DNA from: Symbiodinium natans
Lineage: Eukaryota > Sar > Dinophyceae > Suessiales > Symbiodiniaceae
DNA length: 64,000 bases
Assembly: GCA_905221605.1 (NCBI GenBank)
Contig: CAJNDS010002117.1
Coordinates: 188,001-252,000 of the forward strand
Direction: 5' to 3'
Made by a program: the position numbers and the translations under genes. Below the pieces are notes generated by a model. It had not been told where the DNA came from, did not search any database, and saw only the letters and a list, made by a program, of their open reading frames with translations. How positions within the stretch are numbered: the first letter of the stretch is position 1; every line of letters begins with the position of its first letter. This document shows, piece after piece, positions 1 to 12,110 of the stretch.

Positions 1-47
1 CCCAAAACAGCCCCATGTCGGACCTGCCTGCCTGTTCGAAACGAGTT

Positions 48-118
48 TCCTAATTGGTCCGGCGGCTAAGGCGCCAAGCTCATAATCCAAAGTTGCGGGC
101 TCAATGCCCCCCCCTTTC
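48..118 (+). other. Degenerate tRNA-Met(CAT)-like sequence
   Basis: The segment resembles the middle and 3' half of an elongator Met tRNA. A D-arm-like GGCTAAGGCGCCA is followed by the loop CTCATAA with anticodon CAT, and then by GCGGGCTCAATGCCC, a decayed T-arm (normally GCGGGTTCGAAACCCGC). The anticodon stem does not pair properly and no clean acceptor stem is seen, so this is a pseudogene or the head of a tRNA-derived SINE rather than a working tRNA. Confidence 0.3.
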
Positions 119-213
119 CCCAAGCATGATCTCCTGCTAGTCTCTGCTCTTTTCTGTTCTGCCCTGCTCTTGTCCTCCTCTACAATCTCTGCTCTGCGCT
201 TGTTTCTTTACTT

Positions 214-580
214 TGCTCTTTTTGCGAAGCCCCAAAAACGCCTTTCAGAACCGTTTCAGGACCCCACCGCCAGTCGTTTGCCCTGCCGACCCAAACGACG
301 TACGATTCGGCTCTCTTTTTGCACATTCGCAGCGAAATTGCACGTCGTTTGCCCTGCCAAGCCCCAAACAAGCCTTTGAGGAACCTCCCCCCCCAAGGGA
401 CCCAAACGACGTACGATTTGGCTCTCTTTTTGCCACCCCAAGGGACCCAAACGACGTGCGATTTGGCTCTTTTGCACATTCGCAGTCGTTTGCCCTGCCA
501 AGCCCCAAACAAGCCTTTGAGGAACCCCCCACCCCCCCCCAAGGGACCCAAACGACGTACGATTCGGCTCTCTTTTTCAG
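214..580. repeat. Mosaic short repeat, two alternating unit types
   Basis: One unit, built around CCCAAACGACGTACGATT and a following GGCTCTCTTTTT, occurs near 290, 403, 445 and 549. A second unit, CGTTTGCCCTGCCAAGCCCC with a following AAACAAGCCTTTGAGGAACC, occurs near 347 and 487. They alternate, separated by C-rich stretches, and end about 10 bp before the stop codon of the minus-strand coding exon at 591. Open frames across this stretch on both strands come from the repeat. Confidence 0.8.
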
Positions 581-590
581 ACTGCAGCCG

Positions 591-1135
591 TCAGCAGATG
601 GCAAGGAGGTCGAATATCTCTTGCTGCACATCTAAGCTGGCAGTCTTCTTGAAGTCTCGCAGCTGCTCCTCTGCTTCTGCAAAGGTTCGCCAGGGATCGG
701 CGTCAACCTGCCAGAGGATCTTCAGCTTTTCGATGATACCCTTTTGCCACGTGAGATTGGGCCGATGGTGCAGGATTCTGACCAAGAGGGACACCCACTG
801 CTTCCGCTCCAGCGTGTCAAGTGAGCGCACGATACCATTCAGATGCACCGCGCACTGCACTGCCCTTCGAAAGGTCTCGTCGCTGCTGTCGGTGGACTCG
901 GAGAGTAAGTCTTCCATCAGGCCAGGCACGTCTTCTGCAATCAGCCGCTGCACAAAAGGGAGGCTCCCTCGTCCATAGTTGACTAGAATTCTCTGCGCGG
1001 CCTCACTTACGAACGCACCCGCGTCCCGGCAGTGTCCAAGCAAGTCTCGAACGTTCTTCCCAACGATGCGGCGGACGTCAGCTTCAGGAAAGTGGGTTGT
1101 TCTGACATGCGCCAGCATCACACACCACGAACGAC
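591..1135 (-). CDS. Helical protein, paralog 1, C-terminal exon (unknown function)
   Basis: About 180 residues read from near 1135 down to a TGA at 591-593. The case for real coding is a second copy at 30,151-30,701 with the same length, the same stop position and shared protein blocks (GRxWC, THFPExDV, LPFVQ, QCAxH, KQWVSLLVR, LKILW, RxxAEAxxQL). The composition is mostly alpha-helical and suggests HEAT/ARM-like repeats, which is only an inference. A CAG just upstream of the first shared residues, also present in the paralog, looks like a 3' splice site, so this is probably the last exon of a spliced gene. No family is recognised. Confidence 0.6.
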
Positions 1136-1231
1136 CTGAGATGGAAGAAGCGGTCAAACGCATCTGGCAAGGCTGAAAGATGCGACACTGACACAGAAGG
1201 ATGGACCTCCTGGCTGCGAATCCTGATCAGA

Positions 1232-1372
1232 TCAAGAGGCAACGGAAGAACTTCTCCTTCTCGACATCGCCTCCACAAGCTTCGGCGACAGAGAGCCTGC
1301 GGTTCTCCTTCATCAAGGTCTCATACATCAAACGTTTGGTATCGCGAAGAGCAAGGACTGCTGCAGACCTGC
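1232..1372 (-). CDS. Helical protein, paralog 1, internal exon
   Basis: An open minus-strand frame encodes a charged helical stretch containing LRDTKRLMYETLMKENRRL and then EKEKFFRCLLI. The tail matches SERKFFECLLA in the corresponding position of paralog 2 (near 30,780). It lies directly 5' of the C-terminal exon in the same orientation, so it is read as an upstream exon. Exact splice sites are not fixed. Confidence 0.5.
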
Positions 1373-1819
1373 GGGGCACAAATCACGAACTCCGGAAACT
1401 TGACAAGGAATTTGCGCGCAATTGCAAAGGCTGCATAATTAAGGCTTATGCACTATCACGTGAAGCGGCGCAAGGCCATGCATACATCGGAGGAGCATCC
1501 CCAAGCAAAGGCAAAAACAGCGTGCCCTGATTCTGGTCTGACTCTCCCGCGCCTGTCCAGCCTACCCATTTCGGCCACGTGATCTAGCAAGGCCTAGCCA
1601 ACATCCACTATACCATGTGCAAGAACTGTGCAAAAGCTCGCGGGTAGTTGAAGGTAAGTCTCGCGCTTTGGGGCTCCTTGTCTGCCGGGAGATTACGCGC
1701 CAGCTTAACAAATCAGCCACCTGCAGAAGTGCACAGGCATCACCCGGAATGCGTCAGGCATGGCCGCTCGTCCCTCGCAACATGTCTCTAATCCAAAGCC
1801 CTGCAGCCACTCGTGTCGG

Positions 1820-1905
1820 AGACAAGGCACGGTAAGGTGCGGCAACAGATCCGGCCTCGGGCTTTGTTCGGAGAGAGCCTCTACATTGCTAGGGTTACAT
1901 TGCCT
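1820..1905 (-). CDS. Helical protein, paralog 1, upstream exon fragment
   Basis: The minus-strand frame contains SEQSPRPDLLPHLTVPCL, matching LEQVSRLNLLPHLTAPCL at the equivalent place upstream of paralog 2 (31,158-31,250). Conservation over this distance supports a further exon. Between this and the internal exon, a shared EMGRLDRRG-type segment near 1545-1580 (and 30,930-30,960) may mark another one. Confidence 0.4.
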
Positions 1906-2349
1906 ATCCAGGATCTGTGGGAAGCCATAAGCCGATGCGAAATTCCTCAGCAGTCCGAGGCGCAAAAGGAGCTTGTAGGGATCCCATTCCACATCGCCGA
2001 CCTCGGGAGGAACTCGAGAAGAGGAACGCCGGCTTGCGGAATCGAGGCTTGAAACTTGCGACTTGTGACGCAGAGCCGCGGCTATCTGAAGAAAATGCTA
2101 TGCTACAGTAGATCATGCTTATGTATCTTATGTCCCAGCTGCACGTGGGCATCCGGAACAAGCCCCTGCCGAAGTCTCCGGCAAAGATGACGGATCCTGG
2201 GAACAAGCATACACCAACAATGGCGCTGTGCCAAGCTGGGCCAGGCAGGCGCCTGCGTTGCAGCTTGCATTGCTTGCATTCCATCCAAGACAACTGCTCG
2301 AGAGGTAGCGCCACGCGTCCTGACAGGGATTTAAAGGCAGATTTACAGG

Positions 2350-4660
2350 CAGAAATCTTCGACGGTAACCTCAACAGCTCGCAACCGCTCAGGATCACTC
2401 AGGCAATGGCTCGTGTGACTCGTGCTTCTGCGTCTCCAGCTGCTGCTCCAGGTCAGACAGCTGCTTTCGCATGAGCCCAGCTGGTTTTGCGCGAGCTCCA
2501 GCTCAGACTTCAATTGCTCTGCTTGAGCTTCGTGCGCGCTTGACCTGGGGTTTGCCGTGATTTTGCGGAGCCGCTTAAGTGCTGCTCTTGCTCTGGACCC
2601 CAAAATTGCACCGGTGAATCCTGGATTTGGAGAAGTGCTCAGCTTACGTGCTGCTCTTCCTCTGGACATCTCTGGACCCTAAAAGCGCCCCGGTCAACGC
2701 TGGCCCGTGCGTCGTCTTCTGCAAAAAATTCTGGGGAACGGGCTCCGACTCCAGCTCGGCGCAGCGCATCTTCGCCGACGCCAGCTGACGGGAGGTGGCG
2801 CAGCCTCTCCGAACCTGAGCTGGACACGCAGCTGGGTTTTTGTGGCTTAGGGGGGCCAGGAGCTTGGGTTAGGAACGGGGGCTCATCAGGCAGGTCGCAA
2901 GGGAACGTGGCAGGTTGGCGGCTGCCGACTTGCATGCGGCTGCCTCACGAGCGCTGAAGCTGGGAACCAGGCTCCGAGTCGAGGTCGGCGAAGCGCTCCT
3001 GCTCCGACGCCAGCTGGCTGCGCGCTTCGTGGAGGGCGGCCTCGATGGACCTGGGGGCGCAAGTTCTGCTCGTGGCGGGTCGGGTGGAAGGGCTGGGCGC
3101 TCGTAGTGGCATGCTCCATCTGCAGCTGTAGGTATGGAGTGGCTCGCAGAGGCCAGCTAAACTGAGTCCAGGCAGCCGATACTTCTCCTCCCAGGCTGCA
3201 GCCTCCGTGTTGCATGAAGAGCACCTGACGGGGCACCCCTCTGTCCCGAAATATTTGAAGACAAGCGCCGCGGCTTCTCAGGTGCTGCCCAGTCGCGTGG
3301 TCTCAGTCTCAGGGTCCTGACGGCAGCAGAATGCAGATGAAGCCAGGCTCTTGGCGAGGCTCTGCAGCACTGGGCATTGGAAACTTATTGGAACGTCATG
3401 GCATGGACACGGCACGGCCCGCTGGTGCAAGCCTCGCTGGACCTGCTGGACCTGCTGGACCCACTGGAGCCGGGGGTCGCATCGGACATGGCGGAGTCCT
3501 GTCGAAAACTGCTGCGATGTGCTTCTGTCTGCGGAGGCATGCGTAGACATGCCAAGGCTGGGAAGAGAAAGGCTTCCACCTCGCTGCCGCGTCCTCGAAT
3601 AGGTCGTCGCCCTCCGGCACGCAAGTCGAATCATCATCGGGCCGATGTGGCCCGCCAGGCAGGTGCCTCCTTGCATGGACGAGGCGCAGAGGTAACAGCC
3701 CCCGCTTGCAAAATGCTCTCCGTGCTCCACTACCGTATTCTCTAAGACTCTGAGCAGAAAAAGCTTGAATGGGTCTGCGTGCTGAGCAAGCCTACTCTGC
3801 TTGCAGCTGGCTGGCTTCTCTTTCAACCTCGTCTCGGCCAACTGAAGCTTGCTCTGCAGGGAGGCGTTGAGGTCGACCGCGTCTTTGAGGTGCTGCTTCG
3901 TGTCTTGGCACCTCGGTTGCTACAAGGTTGTAACAGAGCTGCCCCTAGCCCGCACCTGTGTGGAGGGGCTGCCCCCAAAAGGGAGGGAGGATTCGAAGTG
4001 AGGATGCGAAGTGACCTCAGCTAGCTGCAGTTCAGGCGCTCCTCCCGCAGCCTCTTGTTGGAAATCCGCAGCTTGCGGCATTGCATTTTTCTCAAAGACA
4101 TTTCGACCTGCAGCTTGCAGTTGCTGTCGTGGCACCTTGGTCTCGGTCGCTTGCAGGATCCGAGCAACGAGCGGGCACTGGATGCGACTGCCATGTGCAG
4201 CACGGCCCGAGCGGCTCTTTTCGCAGAAGGTCGTTCTCAGACAGCAGCTGGTCGAGGTTGCACTTGCTGCGCTGGCACCTCGGCTTCAGCTACATTGAAG
4301 AGCACAACGGCAATGCCTGGATGACAAACCTCCGCCCTGAGCATGTCTCGGCAGAGCGGCTCCGTGCGCAGGAGGTCATTCGCAGACCGCAACTCTGCCG
4401 CCTCCGTCTCCAACTCTCCCAGCTTGGCAGTGCGCCTCGCTCGCACATGAGCGGATCCCCGCATAGGCGCAGAGCAAAGCAGCATCGCATGTGGCCCGGA
4501 CTTGCTGAGCTCTGTCCGCAGCTGAGCGATGCGTTCATCGGGCAGGCAGGTGCTGGCGGTGGCGATGCTGTCGTCGCTGCAGGCACTGCCGCTGCTAGGG
4601 CGACTTTTGCGCCTTGGGTCACCACAGGCACCAAGCTTAGACAGGAAGGACCAGGGCACT
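2350..4660 (-). pseudogene. Broken coiled-coil protein coding tract
   Basis: Several minus-strand stretches read as heptad-type coiled coil but sit in different frames: EQLKSELELAQNQL and then RKQLSDLEQQLETQ in the next frame (2400-2530), IEAALHEARSQLASEQERF (2990-3050), LKDAVDLNASLQSKLQLAE (3830-3890), CKLQVEMSLRKMQ (4060-4130), and GELETEAAELRSANDLL (4350-4430). A short module ending CQ/CH-x-(S/T)-(K/N) followed by a leucine-rich stretch recurs at about 3890, 4120 and 4260. This looks like a repetitive coiled-coil gene broken by frameshifts, or a gene with many short exons. Function unknown. Confidence 0.45.
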
Positions 4661-5324
4661 CAAGCAATGTGATTGCGATGTGCGGCTCGGGGCACTGCCC
4701 TCCTTTCCGATCTTGCGCCGCGTCTTCTGGAAGGCAGAAGCTCATCGGCCTCCAAATACATGAAGAGTTCACGTCAACAAGCATCAGCGTGTCTGGACAA
4801 AGTGGCATTGCAACATGGCAAACATGCCGCCGAAGGAGCAGGTGGGCACCGCAGCCGTCCTTCTCATTCTCCCTGCGCGTCATCCTCAGCGAGTACATTA
4901 CCAAATTATGCGAGATGTTGCATCGGGTCGGCATGCCTATAAACATGAGGCACACGATGGCTGCCGGCTGCCGGCCTCTCGGTGCCGGGATGACGTTGTG
5001 GTCTGCGCCTTCGCCGGTCCATGGCTGGTGAAAAGGAGGCTCGCTGCCCGAAATGCGCTCAGAGCTCCTCAGAGGCTGCTAACATAGACGTGGCTATCAG
5101 GGACATGTTGTAGTGGACCTTCTACAAAGAGCCGCTTCGGATCTGGGCAGGATGCATTGGCGCTATTCTTATTGCATCATAAGTTGAAGTGACAAAGATT
5201 GGCTGTTCGCTGCATTGCTGTCGCGGAAACTTCGTGTGATCTGTCCGTGCGATGTGCACGAGCTGTGCACGAGGCAAGATGCTTGAGCGACCGGCGGACC
5301 GTGATCGAAGGTGCTGTTCCGATA

Positions 5325-5380
5325 GTGACCGCAACACTTTCATGTCTTTGCAGGACAAAGCGGTCGGTCCTTGCTTGAAC
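5325..5380 (+). repeat. 56-bp dispersed repeat, copy 1
   Basis: This segment starts GTGACCGCAACACTTTCATG and ends GCGGTCGGTCCTTG plus a few bases. It is nearly identical to 18,150-18,205. It lies just before the ~380-bp tandem array; the second copy lies beside telomere-like sequence. Confidence 0.75.
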
Positions 5381-5409
5381 TGACCCAAAGGCACAGGCCC
5401 CACTGCCCA

Positions 5410-7700
5410 TCTTAATGCCGGGCACCTCTGAAAGAAAACGCCTCTCTCTGCAGGTCTCGCCAAACTAAACCCTCCACACCGGTACATTCGGTGTCCCACA
5501 TCTACAGTCAAACTGTCGGACACGGCAACACTCAAACAGTCTTGTTGATATCTTTCTACAGGTCTCGCCAAAGCCGTATCAACACACACAGAGCAGCAAC
5601 CAATGCAGAAAAGCAAAATGCCACACCACTCAAAGAACGGTCTGGTTTGCACACCTTTCTGCAAAGCAATCTCCAGCCCCCCAGCACCAAACACACAAGT
5701 TGGATCAAGTTGGTGTCCCGTGCCCAAATTCAACATGCCACACACGGCTTCCGGCAACATTCAACACAGTCTTATTGTGAGCGCGTCCCAATACACACAA
5801 GGAGGCATGATTCGGGCACCTCTGAAAGAACACGCCTCTCTGTAGGTCCCAGTACAAACAACTCGGTGGCTCACGTCTACAGTCAAACTGTCGGACACGG
5901 TTTCTTGCAACACTCAAACAGTCTTGTTGAAATCTTTCTACAGGTCTCGCCAAAGCCGTATCAACACAGACAGAGCAGCAACCAATGCAGAAAAGCAAAA
6001 TGCCACACCACTCAAAGAACGGTCTGGTTTGCACACCTTTCTGCAAAGCAATCTCCAGCCCCCCAGCACCAAACACACAAGTTGGATCAAGTTGGTGTCC
6101 CGTGCCCATATTCAACATGCCACACACGGCTTCCGGCAACATTCAACACAGTCTTATTGTGAGCGCGTCCCAATACACACAAGGAGGCATGATTCGGGCA
6201 CCTCTGAAAGAACACGCCTCTCTGTAGGTCCCAGTACAAACAACTCGGTGGCTCACGTCTACTCAAACTGTCGGACACGGTTTCTTGCAACACTCAAACA
6301 GTCTTGTTAAAATCTTTCTACAGGTCTCGCCAAAGCCGTATCAACACAGACAGAGCAGCAACCAATGCAGAAAGGCAAAATGCCACACCACTCAAAGAAC
6401 AGTCTGGTTTGCACACCTTTCTGCAAAGCAATCTCCAGCCCCCCAGCACCAAACACACAAGTTAGTGTCCCGTGCCCAAATTCAACATGCCACACACGGC
6501 TTCCGGCAACATTCAACACAGTCTTATTGTGAGCGCGTCCCAATACACACAAGGAGGCATGATTCGGGCACCTCTGAAAGAACACGCCTCTCTGTAGGTC
6601 TCGCCAAACCCTCCATACCAGTACAAACAACTCGGTGGCTCACGTCTACAGTCAAACTGTCGGACACGGTTTCTTGCAACACTCAAACAGTCTTGTTGAA
6701 ATCTTTCTACAGGTCTCGCCAAAGCCGTATCAACACAGACAGAGCAGCAACCAATGCAGAAAAGCAAAATGCCACACCACTCAAAGAACGGTCTGGTTTG
6801 CACACCTTTCTGCAAAGCAATCTCCAGCCCCCCAGCACCAAACACACAAGTTTGCCCATATTCAACATGCCACACACGGCTTCCGGCAACATTCAACACA
6901 GTCTTATTGTGAGCGCGTCCCAATACACACAAGGAGGCATGATTCGGGCACCTCTGAAAGAACACGCCTCTCTGTAGGTCTCGCCAAACCCTCCATACCA
7001 GTACAAACAACTCGGTGGCTCACGTCTACAGTCAAACTGTTGGACACGGTTTCTTGCAACACTCAAACAGTCTTTGTTGAAATCTTCTACAGGTCTCGCC
7101 AAAGCCGTATCAACACAGACAGAGCAGCAACCAATGCAGAAAGGCAAAATGCCACACCACTCAAAGAACAGTCTGGTTTGCACACCTTTCTGCAAAGCAA
7201 TCTCCAGCCCCCCAGCACCAAACACACAAGTTGGATCAAGTTGGTGTCCCGTGCCCAAATTCAACATGCCACACTTCTGGCAACATTCAACACAGTCTTA
7301 TTGTGAGCGCGTCCCAATACACACAAGGAGGCATGATTCGGGCACCTCTGAAAGAACACGCCTCTCTGTAGGTCTCGCCAAACCCTCCATACCAGTACAA
7401 ACAACTCGGTGGCTCACGTCTACAGTCAAACTGTCGGACACGGTTTCTTGCAACACTCAAACAGTCTTGTTGAAATCTTTCTACAGGTCTCGCCAAAGCC
7501 GTATCAACACCGACAGAGCAGCAACCAATGCAGAAAAGCAAAATGCCACACCACTCAAAGAACGGTCTGGTTTGCACACCTTTCTGCAAAGCAATCTCCA
7601 GCCCCCCAGCACCAAACACACAAGTTAGTGTCCCGTGCCCAAATTCAACATGCCACACACGGCTTCCGGGAACATTCAACACCCCCCCCCCTGTCCCAAT
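5410..7700 (+). repeat. ~380-bp tandem repeat array, six units
   Basis: The anchor TCTACAGTCAAACTGTCGGA or a close variant recurs at 5501, 5876, 6258, 6645, 7025 and 7419, giving units of 375-394 bp. Other shared blocks are GGGCACCTCTGAAAGAACAC, AAAATGCCACACCACTCAAA and TTCAACATGCCACAC. Units differ by small indels, for example loss of TTGGATCAAGTTGG in some copies. The last unit degrades after about 7660 into a run of C. Long open frames on both strands follow from the repeat and are not annotated as genes. Confidence 0.9.
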
Positions 7701-9578
7701 ACACACAAAAAGGCAGCCCATGCTCGTGCCTGAAATCAAAAGGACACTACCTTTCTGGAAATGCCTAAATTCAAAAATGATGCCACACACGGCTTCTAGC
7801 AACATTAACACACAGTGTTATCGCGCGCCTTTCTGCAATGTCGCAAATGGCGCGCACGGTTCCCGGCAATTCTCCAATCACAGTCTTGTTGCAAAACTTC
7901 GTGCATGCAAAGACTCGGCAAAGCCCTCGCACCCATGGGCACAAGGTATCAACCACGACTAAATCAAAATGTCACAAACGGTTGTTGGCAAACTGTCGTT
8001 GAAGCCGCCCATGCCCAGCAGGAAGAGCTCCGAGCGCTGCTGAGTCACATAAACTGCAGCCGCACAGCCGCAGCAGAGCGGCGATTGCAAATTGGGTCCT
8101 CGAGTGTGGCGGAGCTGTGCAAAGGAGATGGCAAGAAGCCTGCTTGATTTTCGACGTCTGAAATCATGTCCCTACCTTGCTGTATGCAGATCCGAGGCAA
8201 GTGTGACAAGGTGTTCTTTCGAGAGGCATGCGTTGGCTCTAAATGCAAGGTTTGGCAAGCCATGAGCCGCATCGTGCAGTGTCAAGGGCGGACAAGTCAT
8301 GACAAGCCTATCGGAGCGGACTTGACAGAGAAGGGATGGAGTTGGTGGCTGATTTGACGGCTATCCTGGAAACAAATGAGGAGCTGTCGTGATCGAGTAG
8401 CTGACAGGAGCTTTTCGATGGCAGGTTTGAGCGATTGCTCGCTGAGTTGTTGCTATGCTGGCTTGGCGAGCCGTCGGTTTTGACTGTTCCGATGTCGTTT
8501 CTGCTGGGTACTCCCAGAGTAGAGACGGATGCGGCACAACTGTTGTGTTGCGTGCTCGGCTTGTCCGTGAGCTAACCCGATGGCTGCATGTGACACCTTC
8601 TGAACATACAGCGAAACAGAAAGATGGAAAAAAAGATGGAAGAATTGAAGAGGAGAACGATAGAGAAAGAGAGAGGTGCGTTTGCAAGGCGCTTCGGGAT
8701 CTGCAGGAAACCCATGCCAACAAGCGCGAACCTTGAGGTTTGATTCTGGCGAGATGTCAAGGGTTAAGGCGCAGGTTGGTCATCATAGCATGCGTACCAT
8801 GCCAGTGGATTATAAACAGCCCACCCACGCACAAACTGTTCGAGGGACGGACGTATCCCGTACAAATTTCAAGCTACGGGGGTGAGAAGGCTTGGTGAAG
8901 GCTTTGTGAACGACGGCGACCGCGACTGAGCCAGCGCGCAAAGCCACCACTTTTCAGCGAATGGCCCCGCGCTGCCAGTCCAAGGCACCTTTTCAGGCAG
9001 CCTTTTCATGGCCGGCTCGGTTGCAGAAGCCACCGGACACATGAACAACTACGCATCAAAGGGCCGGGATTTTGTGCTCACAAAAGGTCTACGTCCGTCC
9101 GTACCCGTATGCACGCAGCAGCGCTCCTGCCAGAAGATGTAGTTCATCACGCCGCCTCTAAGGTCGCCTCGAAGGCAAGTTCTGCACGTCAGCTTCGACT
9201 TGGCAAGCATGCGCCATCACAGCCGGGTCGAAGGAGCCAGCGGCAGCAACTGGGGGAATGGCATTGGCCTTCCGGCCACGGAGTCGAAACATTGCCCCGA
9301 TGCTCTCGGCAAAGCCCTCTCGCGATTCGACAGACACAAGTGTCAAATTGCCTGGAGCAAAAAGCGCCCTCAAAATCCTTCAAGTTGAGGAGCGAGGGTT
9401 CTCAAGAAGGCTTAAGGATTACAAGGTTTGGGGTCCGGCCCGTCGTGAGAGAGCTCTAGGGAGACCAGGGGAGGCTGCACTGCCGGCCTGACGTGTTGCT
9501 TCGATCTTGGGATCTTGCCGGCATATGTTCCGACCAATGAGCAATGCCATTCCTGACAAGAACTGACATGTTCTGCAG
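7701..9578. other. No clear gene; one possible coiled-coil exon
   Basis: Mostly unstructured sequence. Around 7990-8147 on the plus strand there is a short helical open stretch containing AHAQQEELRALLSH and AAAERRLQIG, ending in TGA. It could be an exon or a remnant, but nothing else supports it. A purine-rich tract lies at 8620-8680. Confidence 0.4.
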
Positions 9579-9716
9579 AGAGAGAGAGAGAGCGAGAGAG
9601 AAAGAGAGCAGAGAGAGAGCGAGAGAGCGAGAGAGAGCGAGAGAGCAAGAGAGCGAGAGAGCGAGAGAGCGAGAGAGCGAGAGAGCGAGAGAGGGAGAGA
9701 GCGGGAGAGCGAGAGC
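9579..9716 (+). repeat. (GA)n / GAGAGC microsatellite
   Basis: Purine-only simple repeat of GAGAGA and GAGAGC units; the long Ser/Leu/Arg frames it opens on both strands are artefacts. Confidence 0.95.
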
Positions 9717-10257
9717 CCGGGTCACCTCCAGCACGCCATGAACCCTCAGTTGTCAACACGACCTTGCCTCTCGCAATCTCTTGCACGTAGGTCCAAGAAG
9801 ATCAGGCCTCGGCACGTCGGGCGCTTGCTTGGTCTGCGAAAGGACCCCACTTACAACTCTGCAGCAATCGGCATCAGCGGTTCCATGCCGGGCCTCCTCC
9901 TATCTCCTCCCAAAAAACCCCCAGTATGCATCACCCCCCCACGGCTGCCCGCCTCCGCCTTTCTCCCTGAAGCCTCAAACTCCCGCAAGACAAGTCGCGT
10001 TCCCAAAGTCTCCCAAGATTCCTTAAGCATTCTTTTCAAGGGGCATGTGGGACCTTAATGCACTCTTGCGCTACCAGCACTGAGACAAATGCCTGTGTCC
10101 GTGGCCAAGTCTCATGATTACATTAGAGTTTCAAGAATACCCATCCCGACGTAAAACCTAACCGAAACGACAAACCTCGTGTTAACCTGGCATTGATTTA
10201 AGCATTTGGGTTTCTGAGTTTTTTTGTTGCTTACAATCCTGCCTCAGAAACTGCCCA
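9717..10257. other. No gene seen
   Basis: Unique-looking sequence with no recognisable protein or RNA; only a few short C-rich stretches. Confidence 0.5.
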
Positions 10258-10571
10258 CAGATTCGATTTGCTCAGATCAGTACCCTGGCATGACTGCACA
10301 GAACTCAAAGGCAGTGAGGTGGCCAGGCGTTCAGGACCATAAGAAGCCCAGCAAGCGTGCCCCGAACATGCGGCCAGAACCCCACCTCCCTCCATATGTT
10401 CGAGGAACAATAGCATGGCACACAGACCCTGAAAGGATCATCACACATGACAGAACACTTTCAGAAACGCTGAACTGGCGGTTCGTTGACGAGCTCAAAA
10501 CGCTGAGAGGAGAAGTGCCGTGTCACGGTCGAGTCAAGTCGTTGCATCGCTGTCCTTGAAACACGGAAGCC
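10258..10571 (+). repeat. Dispersed repeat family X, copy 1
   Basis: Shares with 13,736-14,194 three ordered blocks: CAGATTCGAYTTGCTCAGAT, then GAACATGCGGCCAGAACCCC, then GTTGACGAGCTCAA followed by GTCCTTGA-CACGGAAGCC. Copy 2 is about 145 bp longer through insertions between the blocks. No coding is recognised; it may be a decayed non-autonomous element. Confidence 0.8.
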
Positions 10572-10599
10572 TGTGAACATGTCTCTCACAACCAATATG

Positions 10600-12110
10600 G
10601 CCTCACACAGGGAGGGAGGGTTCTTGTCCACAACCCCCAAAATCTGGGGGTTCGTCAAAATTGGGGCTGGTCAACGCACGCTTGTTGTCCACAACGTGGG
10701 AGCGAAAGGCTTTTGGGGGCTCGTCAACATTGGGTTACGTGCCACTCTTGCGCTTGCTACGTGCTGCAACGTTCCGGCCTGTTTTTGGTTTTCCCCAGAG
10801 TAGGGCTGGGTTACGCTCCGCCGCCTCCGATTGGCGGCTTATATTATTGTTACCCATCGAAGCGTGGGGAAGGCAGCCCCATGAAGTAGCGTAATCATGG
10901 CTCCATAACTTGCCCGGGGGGCGCGTTATGGAGCACGACTACATTACCAGGTGTCGGCGCTTGCCACCAAGGAAAATGTCTCAATTTCCTTAGACCACCC
11001 TCTTCTTAGGCACTCTGTGAGGCCAAAACATGTTACCCTACGACGCCCAAAATCAGCGCTGGTAACGTAATCGCGGCTGCATAACCCGCCCGGGGGTAAA
11101 CCCCTATGCTTAATGATGATGTTTGTCCCATTGTACAGAAACTGTGACAATCGAGTTGTAAATCCTGGCTGTTCAATGGCAGGCAGCAAGGCCGTGCTGC
11201 ACCACGATGGCTACGTTCCGCTACGTTCCGGCCTGTTTGGATTTCCCATACTATATAAGGCTGGGTTATGTTCCACCCCCGCCACGTTCCGGCCTGGCTT
11301 TGCTTTTCCCTGGTTTTGCTTTTCCCCAGACCCTCCAAACATCCACCACGTACCCCCCTACCTCCTACCCCTGACGTACCCTTACAACTTCGAAAAAAAA
11401 ACATGTGTATGTGTATGTATATATAGAAAAGTGTGTGTGTGTGTATATATACGCCGACCCCTGAAGCGGGGTGGCTTCAGTGAAGACTCATTTTCCCTGC
11501 ACCGCCCTCCCCGCCCTCCCCGCCCCGCTCTCTCCATTCTCCTTTCCATGCGCTTAGTGCTTAGTGCTTCGTGTACAGGGCCGCCCACCACCCCTACTCC
11601 CCTGCCCCAGCCTGCTGCCAACCTGCTGGTTTACCTTGAGATGAACTGTTTTGAGGGTTCCCCTTTTACCTTGGTTAGGTGTTTTGAGGGCTCCAATGCA
11701 TGCGAAAACCCCCGTCGATCTCAAACCTATGCTGCCCAAGCCTGCTCACAGCCTGTACCCTTTAGCTTGAAATGGAGCTTGAAATGAAGTGTTTTTTAAG
11801 GGCTCCAGTGCATGCCCGCCCCCGCCTTTCCCACCGTTCTCAGCGCCCTCCGCGCCCTCACCGGCCTCACCGCCCCCAGCCCCCCCCCCCCCCACCAAGC
11901 CCCCCACCCAAACCCCCTGTTTGGCGTCCTACTCTTGCGCATGCTACCTCGTTTAGGGGAGTAGGGGCTCTGTTCCCACAAGGGAAAACATCTCGATTGA
12001 CTGAAAAGTCCTCTTTCGGGGGACAATACAAGTTTCTATGATGCCCAGAAACATGTGCTGGTAACGTAATCGCGGCTCCACAACCCGCCAGGGGTTAAAA
12101 CCCTAAGACG
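10600..12110 (+). repeat. Region of short dispersed repeats with a TATA/TG microsatellite
   Basis: GGTAACGTAATCGCGGCT occurs at about 11,061 and 12,059, with a relative near 10,885 (GTAGCGTAATCATGGCT), each followed by a GC-rich hairpin-like run ending near GGGGTAAA. ACGTTCCGGCCTG occurs near 10,767, 11,223 and 11,283. GTGTATGTGTATATATAG-type sequence fills 11,400-11,450, and a poly-C run lies at 11,880-11,893. No gene is seen. Confidence 0.6.

Noticed and set aside
5410-7700. Long frames in the ~380-bp array (up to 230 codons) as a repeat protein
   Set aside because: Unit lengths vary by non-multiples of three, so frames change from unit to unit and both strands are equally open.
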